DNA of 5,709 nt from JBCCGI01 sp039029355. Its GTDB lineage: Bacteria > Planctomycetota > UBA1135 > GCA-002686595. Numbering within the stretch: position 1 is the stretch's first letter; every line of letters starts with the position of its first letter. The translations under genes were made by a program, and so were the position numbers. Location: assembly GCA_039029355.1 (NCBI GenBank), contig JBCCGI010000177.1, forward strand, positions 1 through 5,709, written 5' to 3'. A model generated the notes under the pieces. The model saw only the letters and a list, made by a program, of their open reading frames with translations, made no database searches and had not been told where the DNA came from. Shown one piece after another: positions 1 through 5,439 of the stretch.

Positions 1-303
1 AAGAAAAAAGCGACCAAGAAAAAGGCCGCCAAGAAGAAGGTGACCAAGAAGAAGGCGACCAAGAAGAAGGCGACCAAGAAGAAGGCCGCCAAGAAGAAGA
101 CCGCGCAGCGCAAGACCGCGAAGAAGAAGGCGACCAAGAAGAAGGCCGCCAAGAAGAAGACCGCGCAGCGCAAGACGACCAAGAAGAAGGCGACCAAGAA
201 GAAGGCCGCCAAGAAGAAGGTCGCCAAGAAGAAGACCGCGCAGCGCAAGACCAAGAAGAAGGCTGCCAAGAAGAAGACCGCGCAGCGCAAGACCAAGAAG
301 TAG
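1..303 (+). CDS. Lysine-rich histone H1-like repeat protein (5'-partial)
   Basis: The frame is open from the first base to the TAG at 301-303, so only the last 100 residues are visible and the real start lies upstream. A GTG at 40 is an internal Val codon in the repeat, not a convincing start. The protein is almost entirely KKKAT, KKKAA and KKKTAQRKT modules. KKKTAQRKT occurs four times (codons starting at 91, 151, 226 and 271), and the first units form 60-bp (20-residue) tandem repeats from 61. There are no acidic, aromatic or proline residues in the visible part. Such Lys/Ala tails are known from bacterial histone H1-like proteins, where they bind DNA non-specifically and compact the nucleoid; that role is inferred here. 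A polyhydroxyalkanoate-granule protein or the basic tail of a larger protein is possible, because the N-terminal domain is out of view. Confidence is high that it is coding and moderate for the function. Confidence 0.8.
   Translation, partial: KKKATKKKAAKKKVTKKKATKKKATKKKAAKKKTAQRKTAKKKATKKKAAKKKTAQRKTTKKKATKKKAAKKKVAKKKTAQRKTKKKAAKKKTAQRKTKK
61..294 (+). repeat. In-frame tandem repeats, about 60 bp, in the H1-like gene
   Basis: 61-120 and 121-180 are identical except for the last few bases, and 181-219 repeats the first part again. Later copies are shortened, but the 27-base segment encoding KKKTAQRKT recurs from 226 and from 271. All indels are multiples of three, so the reading frame is kept. 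Near-identity at the DNA level, including third positions, suggests recent duplication or ongoing homogenisation. Confidence 0.85.
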
Positions 304-399
304 CGCCTAGCGCTCTTCGCGGAATTGCGAAGGCGTCGCCGCCGCGGCCTCCGGGTCATCGGCGGCGTCGTTGTGTCTGGGCCCCCATGCAACGGAAAA

Positions 400-433
400 G
401 CACCGTCGCGATCCACTCGGATCCCGACGGTGC
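400..433. terminator. Intrinsic terminator hairpin between convergent genes
   Basis: Two 15-base arms (400-414 and 419-433) are complementary at 14 of 15 positions around a 4-base loop. Read on the minus strand, the stem is followed directly by TTTTCCGTT (399-391), which makes a good intrinsic terminator 46 bases after the stop of the minus-strand DUF72 gene. Read on the plus strand, the stem is followed by the weaker CTTCGTTTCG, so it could also stop transcripts from the H1-like gene ending at 303. A second, GC-only inverted repeat (334-344 with 360-370, one mismatch) lies nearer the H1-like gene and has no T-tract. Confidence 0.7.
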
Positions 434-478
434 CTTCGTTTCGAATGTGTCCGTGTGGAAGCGTCGCCGAGGCGATGC

Positions 479-1231
479 TCAGAGGCCGAGCGTGTCCGCG
501 ACTTGGCCGAGGTTTTGTCGGGCACGCGGACCGGCGAAGACCATCACCGTATCGCTCGCGGTGTCGACATGATCGAGCAGCTCGTCGACGTGTCCGCCGT
601 GGATGCCCTGTCGCGGTCCGTTGCCGTCTACGCGTAGCCAGGCTCCCGGTGCGGCCAATCCTTCACCGTCTTCGTTTCGCAGCGCACGACCGCCCGCGAA
701 CGCGGGGAGCATGAGCTTGGCGCCCGTCGATTGAGCCAGAGCGGCCGCCATCGGAGCTTCCCACAGACCCTGCGGCTCCCACAGCACTTCGATGCCCTCG
801 GCGCGACGGGCCTCGACGAAGGCTTGGATGCGCCTGCGACCGAGCGCGCCCGGAGTGATGCTCGGTGGCGTTCGAACCACCACCGTCTTGGCGTCCGCCG
901 CCTCGATGCACAGTCGAGTGACCTCCCACGCTTGCGCGGTCTGAGGGCTCGACTGCAATCCGCCGAACAGATGGGCGGGCCCGCTCAGCGTCCGCTTGGT
1001 TCGTCCGCCCATTTTCTCTTCGGGGCCGTGGCTGACCAGGTGCCATGCGTAGGGCATCAGCGTGGCGGCGGGAAACGAGCGGCGAAGTTGGCTCGCCCAG
1101 CGCTTGGTCGCGGCCGCGCGCGGAGGATCGAGCAACGTGCGCTCGAGCAGCACGACGCCCACGCGCGGGTCGGCGGCACGACGCTGCGCGGCGTTGTGGG
1201 AAGACAGCAGCAAGCCGAGGGTGACGGACAT
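479..1231 (-). CDS. DUF72 (YecE-like) family protein
   Basis: This 250-residue protein shows the run of motifs typical of DUF72, a TIM-barrel-like family of unknown biochemical function. In order they are: an ERTLLDPP segment (residues 30-37; family form like VQQTFYDPP), YAWHLVSH (61-68; like KAWQLITH), a TKRTL/HLFG segment (78-90), AWEVTRLCIEAADAKTVVVRTPPS (101-124, split here by its AWE and TPPS ends), LWEPQGLW (150-157; like AWEPRGDW), AWLRVDGNG near 197, and a final VMVFAGP strand near 229. No signal peptide or membrane segment is seen, so it is probably cytoplasmic. An upstream in-frame ATG at 1282 would add 17 Gly/Pro-rich residues unlike the family N-terminus; I prefer 1231, although neither start has a clear Shine-Dalgarno site. 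The gene diverges from the BlaI-type repressor gene across 133 bases and ends at the hairpin 400-433. Family assignment is by remembered motif pattern. Confidence 0.82.
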   Translation of the reverse strand: MSVTLGLLLSSHNAAQRRAADPRVGVVLLERTLLDPPRAAATKRWASQLRRSFPAATLMPYAWHLVSHGPEEKMGGRTKRTLSGPAHLFGGLQSSPQTAQAWEVTRLCIEAADAKTVVVRTPPSITPGALGRRRIQAFVEARRAEGIEVLWEPQGLWEAPMAAALAQSTGAKLMLPAFAGGRALRNEDGEGLAAPGAWLRVDGNGPRQGIHGGHVDELLDHVDTASDTVMVFAGPRARQNLGQVADTLGL

Positions 1232-1325
1232 TCGGGGCGCGACCGTAGGTCCGCCCCCGCCACCTGGCAAGCGACAGCTCATCGGGGCCCGGTGTGCCCC
1301 CGATCAACAATCCCGAATCGGTCGC

Positions 1326-1354
1326 TTGCGGATCGACTACCTTGGTAGTACTAA
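1326..1354 (+). promoter_or_regulatory. Possible promoter of the repressor operon
   Basis: TTGCGG (1326-1331) and TACTAA (1349-1354) are separated by 17 bases and could serve as -35 and -10 elements. Both match the sigma-70 consensus only partly. Such a promoter would start transcription around 1361-1365, at or next to the ATG at 1365, giving a leaderless message. That agrees with the lack of a Shine-Dalgarno site before this ATG. The -10 element would lie across the junction of the two operators, so repressor binding would block it. The exact elements are tentative. Confidence 0.35.
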
Positions 1355-1363
1355 CTGGGTAGT
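1336..1363. promoter_or_regulatory. Two abutting BlaI/MecI-type operators
   Basis: Site 1 (1336-1349) is ACTACCTTGGTAGT, a perfect 6+6 inverted repeat around TT. Site 2 (1350-1363) is ACTAACTGGGTAGT, with one mismatch in the outer five bases of the left arm. Both fit ACTAC-N4-GTAGT, the core of the staphylococcal mec operator (TACTACATATGTAGTA), with TACC/GGTA instead of the usual TACA/TGTA centre in site 1. The sites touch without a gap and end one base before the repressor ATG at 1365. Autoregulation by the adjacent BlaI-type protein is the obvious inference. A longer dyad, GACTACC (1335-1341) with GGTAGTC (1358-1364), encloses most of both sites. Confidence 0.75.
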
Positions 1364-1364
1364 C

Positions 1365-1748
1365 ATGGCAACCGAACACCTCGGAAAGCTCCAGCTCGCC
1401 ATCATGCGCGTGCTGTGGTCCTCGGGAGAACAGACCGTGTCCGAGGTGCATCGGGCGCTCGAGCCCTCGCATGGGCTCGCCCCCACCACCATCGCCACCA
1501 TGCTCAAGAAGATGGAGGCCAAGGGGGTCGTCGCTCATCGAACCGAGGGGCGGCGCTTCATCTATCGCCCCACCCTCACCGAGGACGTGGTCACCCGATC
1601 GATGGTGGCCGACCTCAAAGAGCGGCTCTTCGGCGGCAGCGCGGCGGCCCTGGTCAGCCACCTGCTCAAGGCCCACGAGGTCGATGACGAGGAGCTGAGC
1701 GCACTCCGCGAGCAGATCGAGAGCGCGGGCCGACAAGGAGATTCGTGA
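1365..1748 (+). CDS. BlaI/MecI-family transcriptional repressor
   Basis: This 127-residue protein is the usual length for BlaI/MecI. The N-terminal winged helix spans about residues 5-72: LGKLQLAIMRVLW (6-18) corresponds to the family's first helix, TTIATMLKKMEAKGVV (41-56) to the recognition helix and its continuation, and the wing is RTEGRRFIYRP (59-69). A C-terminal dimerisation region follows (about 76-120), ending in an acidic DDEELSALREQIE stretch. It should bind DNA as a dimer and repress its own operon through the paired dyads just upstream. I chose ATG 1365 because family proteins begin a few residues before this helix and because the operators end at 1363; the frame is open further upstream without homology. 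The stop TGA overlaps the next gene's ATG by one base. At the position where staphylococcal BlaI is cut (Asn-Phe), this protein appears to have His99-Leu100. The regulated stimulus is unknown. Confidence 0.93.
   Translation: MATEHLGKLQLAIMRVLWSSGEQTVSEVHRALEPSHGLAPTTIATMLKKMEAKGVVAHRTEGRRFIYRPTLTEDVVTRSMVADLKERLFGGSAAALVSHLLKAHEVDDEELSALREQIESAGRQGDS
1735..1740 (+). promoter_or_regulatory. Ribosome binding site of the M56 protease gene
   Basis: AAGGAG lies inside the end of the repressor gene, seven bases before ATG 1748. This spacing favours ATG 1748 over the in-frame GTG at 1745, which would be only four bases away. Together with the one-base TGATG stop/start overlap it indicates translational coupling. 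Confidence 0.8.
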
Positions 1749-4234
1749 TGGAGACGCTGGCCATTGCCTGGGTCGTGACCTACGTGCTGCACAGCACCAT
1801 CCTCGTGCTGGGGGCGTGGTTGCTCGAGCAGCGCTGGCGCGACCGTCCCGAGCGCATGAGCGCCGTCTGGAAGACCGCCCTCGTCGGCGGCGTGTTGACG
1901 GCGTCCCTACAGACCGGCTTGGGCATCACGCCCGCGGCCGGACAGTGGGCCCTGAGTCCCGAGGTCGTCCCTTCGGGGGCGGAGCTCACGGCGGGCGCGG
2001 ATGCCCTTCCCGGTCCCGTCGTGAGCCCCGCGATTTCCCCCGCGGCCTCCCCCGAGTCGCCCGCCGTCGTGGCGGCGTCTTGGCCCCCACCCGACTGGTT
2101 CGCCGCCGATGAAGCGGCGCCGGTCGTCGCCACGGTCGTGCGGCCCGAGCCGCTGCCTCCGGCCGTGCCCGAGGTCCGCGAGTCGGTCGCGCTCGCGAGC
2201 ACCACCGTCGAGCCGACCCCGGTCGAGCCTGCGGTCACTCCCGAACCGGTCGTGGCCTCCGAGCCGTGGATCGGCTTCACCGCGCGGCGATGGATCGTCG
2301 GCCTGCTCGGGGCGGGGGCTCTGCTCGGTCTGCTCTCGGTGATCTTCGCCTTCCTCGGTCTTCGTCGTCAGCTTCGTGGTCGCCGAGTGCTGCGCGAAGG
2401 CTCGATGCCCGGCTTGCTCGAGGGCCTGCGACGTCGAGCCCAGACCGATCGCCGCGTCTCGCTCACCGTCGCTCCGCGGGTGCGCGTGCCGATGGCGGTG
2501 GGGGTGCTGCATCCCGAGATCGTCGTGCCGCCCGAAGCGGCGGCGCAGCTGTCCGAGTCGCACCAGCAGAGCCTGCTCGCCCACGAGCTCGCCCACGTGC
2601 TGCGCCGCGATCCCACCTGGCGTTTGATCGCGCTGTGCATGGAGCGGATCGTCTTCTTCCAGCCGCTCAATCGTCTCGCCGCCAGTCGTGTCTCTCAGGC
2701 CGCCGAGTACCTGTGTGACGACTGGGCCGCGCACCACACCGAGCAGCCGCTCGCCTTGGCCAGCTGCCTCACCGAGATCGCCACCTGGGTCGCCCACACC
2801 GGACCCGTCGCCGCCACCATGGCCGGACCGCGATCGATCCTCGGCCGTCGCGTGCACCGCCTGCTGCAGCCGCCGGGCTCCAGCCGTCGCCCGTCGTGGC
2901 TGGTCGCCGGGCTCGCCCTGCCGCTGCTGGCCATGGTCGCGGTCGCGCCCGGCGTCTCCGTGCCTGCCCACGCCGAGCGAGACGAGCGCCCCACCGTGGT
3001 GATCGTCGACGACGCGACCCTCGAGCAGCGCCAGGCCGGAGACGACGACCACGTCCTGGTCATTCGCACCGACGACGGCCGCTCCGGGTTGGTGTTCGAC
3101 GTCTACGAAGACGAAGCCCCCGCCGAGCCGCTCACTCGCAAGGAAGAGCGGGCGCGCAAGCGGTCGGCCGACAAGGCGCGCCGTAAGGCCCGTAAGGCCG
3201 TCCGTCGTGCCTTTCGTGACGCCAAGCGACGTGGGGACGCCGTGCCCAGCGAACACGAGCTCCGAGCGATCGTGGAGCGTTCTGCGGCCGAGGCCGGACA
3301 GCCCTGGCCCGAGCAGCGCCGTCGCGGTCACCGAAACGACGACGAGCTCAGGGTGCACCTGACGGTGCCCGGGCAAGTGCAAGTCCACGGCCGCCTGCCC
3401 GTGAACGTCGAAGATCTCCAGGAACTCGAGGAGGTCATGGAGGTGCTCGAGCATTTTGAAGACCTCCCGATCGATCTGTCCACCCACGAGGGCAAGGACG
3501 GCACCGAGATCCGCGTGATCATCGATCCCGACGAGCACGAGCGTCACGGCGCCCGGCATGCCCCGCGCGCCGACGCCGACCGAGAGGCGGCCCTCGCGTT
3601 GGAGCGGGCCCTGGCGCGGCGGGCCCAGGCCGAGCGCCAGCATGAAGCTCGGGCCCAACGTCGGTCCCGAGAGCAGGTCGCTCGCGAGCTGGAGCGAGCC
3701 GCTCGCGAGGCCGAGCGCGACCTCGCTCGGTGGCAGCAAGAGCAACGACGCGAGCGCACCCGCAACGCCAAAGAGCAGCAACGCGAGGCCGCGCGCCGTC
3801 AGGCCGAGCGCATCCGGGCCCTGCAACAGCAGGCGCGCGAGGCCCAGCGAGAGGCGGAGCGAATCCGCCGACGGGTCGAGCGCGAGCAACGGCGTGCCCC
3901 CGCGTCCGGCCAGGCTCCCGTCGTGAGACGGCGTCGCGGTGCGTCGCAGGTCTCCAGCTCGGATCCCGTGTTCGTCATGGTCTCGCCGCCGGCCCCTCCC
4001 GCCTTGCCCACGCGCTTCACTCGCTCCGTGCCCAGCGTGCCCGCGCCGCCGGCCCCTGCCTTCCCCGGTCGCGTGGCTCCGGTTGCCCCCGTCGCGCCCG
4101 CCGTACCCATGACGACGTCGGCCTCCACCGTGCGCTTGCCCGCCGCTCCGGCCGCTCCCGCTGCGCCCACGACCTCGTCGGTCGTCTCGACTGCGCGCGT
4201 GCCCGCGGCTGTGCCCGCTCCCGTCGCCCGCTGA
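1748..4234 (+). CDS. M56-family (BlaR1/MecR1-type) membrane metallopeptidase with coiled-coil ectodomain
   Basis: An 828-residue protein coupled to the repressor gene. TM1 is about residues 4-24, TM2 43-60 and TM3 182-204. Basic residues after TM1, after TM3 and before the last TM place those segments inside the cell, as in BlaR1. The zinc protease domain follows TM3, with HELAH at 279-283 (H279, H283 ligands, E280 catalytic) and EYLCDD at 320-325 giving the third ligand E320; this is the M56 pattern. TM4 is about 384-402. Family members cleave, or trigger cleavage of, the cognate BlaI-type repressor after an outside signal. Unusual features are a Pro/Ala/Val-rich extracytoplasmic loop of about 110 residues between TM2 and TM3, and no visible penicillin-binding domain after TM4. 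Instead there is a short acidic beta-rich piece (410-455), a basic helix (460-497), a possible small domain (532-597), an Arg/Glu/Gln coiled coil (about 605-717) and an Ala/Pro tail (745-828). The ligand is unknown. Confidence 0.9.
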   Translation: METLAIAWVVTYVLHSTILVLGAWLLEQRWRDRPERMSAVWKTALVGGVLTASLQTGLGITPAAGQWALSPEVVPSGAELTAGADALPGPVVSPAISPAASPESPAVVAASWPPPDWFAADEAAPVVATVVRPEPLPPAVPEVRESVALASTTVEPTPVEPAVTPEPVVASEPWIGFTARRWIVGLLGAGALLGLLSVIFAFLGLRRQLRGRRVLREGSMPGLLEGLRRRAQTDRRVSLTVAPRVRVPMAVGVLHPEIVVPPEAAAQLSESHQQSLLAHELAHVLRRDPTWRLIALCMERIVFFQPLNRLAASRVSQAAEYLCDDWAAHHTEQPLALASCLTEIATWVAHTGPVAATMAGPRSILGRRVHRLLQPPGSSRRPSWLVAGLALPLLAMVAVAPGVSVPAHAERDERPTVVIVDDATLEQRQAGDDDHVLVIRTDDGRSGLVFDVYEDEAPAEPLTRKEERARKRSADKARRKARKAVRRAFRDAKRRGDAVPSEHELRAIVERSAAEAGQPWPEQRRRGHRNDDELRVHLTVPGQVQVHGRLPVNVEDLQELEEVMEVLEHFEDLPIDLSTHEGKDGTEIRVIIDPDEHERHGARHAPRADADREAALALERALARRAQAERQHEARAQRRSREQVARELERAAREAERDLARWQQEQRRERTRNAKEQQREAARRQAERIRALQQQAREAQREAERIRRRVEREQRRAPASGQAPVVRRRRGASQVSSSDPVFVMVSPPAPPALPTRFTRSVPSVPAPPAPAFPGRVAPVAPVAPAVPMTTSASTVRLPAAPAAPAAPTTSSVVSTARVPAAVPAPVAR

Positions 4235-4306
4235 GTTCGTCGCGAGTCGTGGCCTCATCCGGCCGCCGCTCGTGACCCGGTTCGATCTCTAAAAAAGTCC
4301 TGCCGT

Positions 4307-4325
4307 GGCCCCGCTGCTCGGGGTC
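4307..4325. other. Hairpin and A-tract in the gap between protease and PDZ genes
   Basis: The 157-base gap 4235-4391 contains GGCCCCG (4307-4313) and CGGGGTC (4319-4325), a seven-pair stem (one G-U) with a five-base loop. It is preceded by a run of six A (4291-4296). There is no T-run downstream, so it is not a convincing plus-strand terminator. The gap is long compared with the coupling of the two upstream genes, so the PDZ gene may have its own promoter, but I could not identify convincing elements. Confidence 0.3.
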
Positions 4326-4391
4326 TCGGAACGCACCGTTGCGCCTCGTCGCGCCGCGGTGATCGAAACCCCCAACCCCGTGGTGATTGCC

Positions 4392-5414
4392 ATGCGTACC
4401 CTAGCGTTCTCGTTCCTGTGTTCTCTCCTCGCCTTGGCCGCCCCCCCGGCCATTGCCCACGCCGAAGCCGAGCCCTCCGCGGCGCCGGCTGCCCCCACGC
4501 CTCCGGCCGTGCCCTCGGCGATCGGTGGTGCCGCGGCTCCGGCTGCCCCCGCCACCCCGTCGGTGTTCGGTGCGCCCGCGGCTCCGGCCCCGCCTGCTTC
4601 GCCCTCGGTGTTCGGCGCACCCGCGGCCCCGGCCCCTCCGGCTGCACCGTCGGTGTTCGGCGCACCCGTGGCCCCCGTTCCTCCGGTGGCGCCGGTCGTG
4701 ATGGGAGCCCACCTGCCGGTTGCCCCGATGGCGCCCGTGCCTCCGGCGGCTCCCGGGAGTCGTGGCAGTGCACCGCAGCCGCCGGTTCCGCCCGTGGCCC
4801 CGGCGTTCGTGCTGCATCCCGATCACTCGATGCACGTGTTCACCACCGGGCTGTCGCGGGAGCGGCTCGGGACTCGGGTCACCTCCATGTCGCCCGAGCT
4901 CCGCGAGTTCTTTGGGGCGCCCAAGGACGCGGGCATTCTCGTGCAGGAGATCGAGGACGACAGCCCGGCGGCGAAGGCCGGCGTTCGAGTGGGAGACGTG
5001 CTCGTGGGGATCGGTGGTGAGCCGATCGCGGAGGCCTCCGATGTTCGGCGCGCGTTGGCGGCTCGCAAAGGGGCCGAGGTCGAGGTCGAGGTGGTGCGGA
5101 AGAAGAAACGGAAGACGCTGAAGGCGACGTTGCCGGAGCGGGGTCCGCAGCTGGGGGTGTTTACGGTGCCGGAGTTTCCGGAGATCGTGGTGCCGGCCGA
5201 GGCGCTGGAGCAGCTGCCGGTCGAGACTCGGCGGGAGGTCGAGCGGGAGCTGGAGGAGGCGCGGAGGCAGCTGCGGGAGGTGCAGCGGGAGCTCGAGCGA
5301 TTGGAGCGGGGGCGGATGCGGGGGACCGTGGAGACGGGGAAGCGGGAGCGGAAGAGGGATCGGAAGCAGGACCGGAAGCGGCGGGTGAAGAGGCGGGGGA
5401 GCTCGATGGAGTGA
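4392..5414 (+). CDS. Secreted Ala/Pro-rich PDZ-domain protein with coiled coil and basic tail
   Basis: From ATG 4392 this is a 340-residue protein. Residues 1-24 form a signal peptide (MRT, then a hydrophobic stretch to about 20) with a likely cleavage after AHA at 22-24. An Ala/Pro-rich region (about 28-140) contains three 15-residue repeats beginning PSVFGAP. A PDZ domain follows (about 155-248): RLGTRV, GILVQEIEDDSPAAKAGVRVGD (split at GIL and GVRVGD ends), VLVGIGGEPI and a final strand before residue 249, closest in style to HtrA/DegQ PDZ domains. No protease domain is present. Residues 270-308 form a Glu/Arg coiled coil, and 309-337 is a strongly basic tail. PDZ domains bind C-terminal or exposed peptides, so it is probably an exported adaptor or scaffold, perhaps working with the upstream protease. 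The frame is open back to a GTG at 4305, but starting there would bury the signal peptide. No clear Shine-Dalgarno site is visible. Codons switch from C-ending to G-ending in the second half. Confidence 0.85.
   Translation: MRTLAFSFLCSLLALAAPPAIAHAEAEPSAAPAAPTPPAVPSAIGGAAAPAAPATPSVFGAPAAPAPPASPSVFGAPAAPAPPAAPSVFGAPVAPVPPVAPVVMGAHLPVAPMAPVPPAAPGSRGSAPQPPVPPVAPAFVLHPDHSMHVFTTGLSRERLGTRVTSMSPELREFFGAPKDAGILVQEIEDDSPAAKAGVRVGDVLVGIGGEPIAEASDVRRALAARKGAEVEVEVVRKKKRKTLKATLPERGPQLGVFTVPEFPEIVVPAEALEQLPVETRREVERELEEARRQLREVQRELERLERGRMRGTVETGKRERKRDRKQDRKRRVKRRGSSME
4557..4691 (+). repeat. Three in-frame 45-bp repeats (PSVFGAP modules)
   Basis: Copies lie at 4557-4601, 4602-4646 and 4647-4691. Each encodes 15 residues starting PSVFGAP followed by an Ala/Pro alternation. 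Copies 1 and 2 differ mostly at third positions; copy 3 has Val substitutions (PVAPVPPVA). The module forms the centre of the Ala/Pro-rich region between signal peptide and PDZ domain. Confidence 0.9.
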
Positions 5415-5439
5415 GGGTGGCTCGGGTCGGGGGTCGGGG
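5415..5439 (+). other. G-quadruplex-like motif directly after the PDZ stop codon
   Basis: Four runs of three or more G (5415-5417, 5424-5426, 5429-5433, 5436-5439) are separated by loops of six, two and two bases. This satisfies the standard G3+N1-7 pattern on the plus strand, and so in the mRNA. It starts on the base after the TGA at 5412-5414 and overlaps a partial first copy of the downstream tandem repeat. Confidence 0.6.

Noticed and set aside
304..478. Short open frames (for example ATG 371 and ATG 387 on the plus strand, and the minus-strand frame 307-525)
   Set aside because: They run through the terminator hairpin and into the antisense of the DUF72 gene, and show no domain-like composition.
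731..1348. Open frame of 205 codons on the plus strand
   Set aside because: It is antisense to the DUF72 gene and its translation is low-complexity Arg/Ala-rich with no family features.
1062..1364. N-terminal extension of the repressor
   Set aside because: The frame is open, but the added 101 residues would overlap the DUF72 gene and translate the operators. Family length and first helix fit the ATG at 1365.
663..1736. Open frame of 357 codons on the minus strand
   Set aside because: It is antisense to the BlaI-type gene and out of frame with the DUF72 gene, both of which show family motifs. It would also read through the operators.
1907..4258. Open frame of 783 codons on the minus strand
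   Set aside because: It lies wholly antisense to the M56 protease gene, which has clear domains and motifs. The translation is Gly/Arg/His-rich without recognisable domains, typical of a mirror frame in GC-rich DNA.
4305..4391. Upstream GTG start for the PDZ protein
   Set aside because: It would put 29 residues in front of a good signal peptide that begins at ATG 4392.
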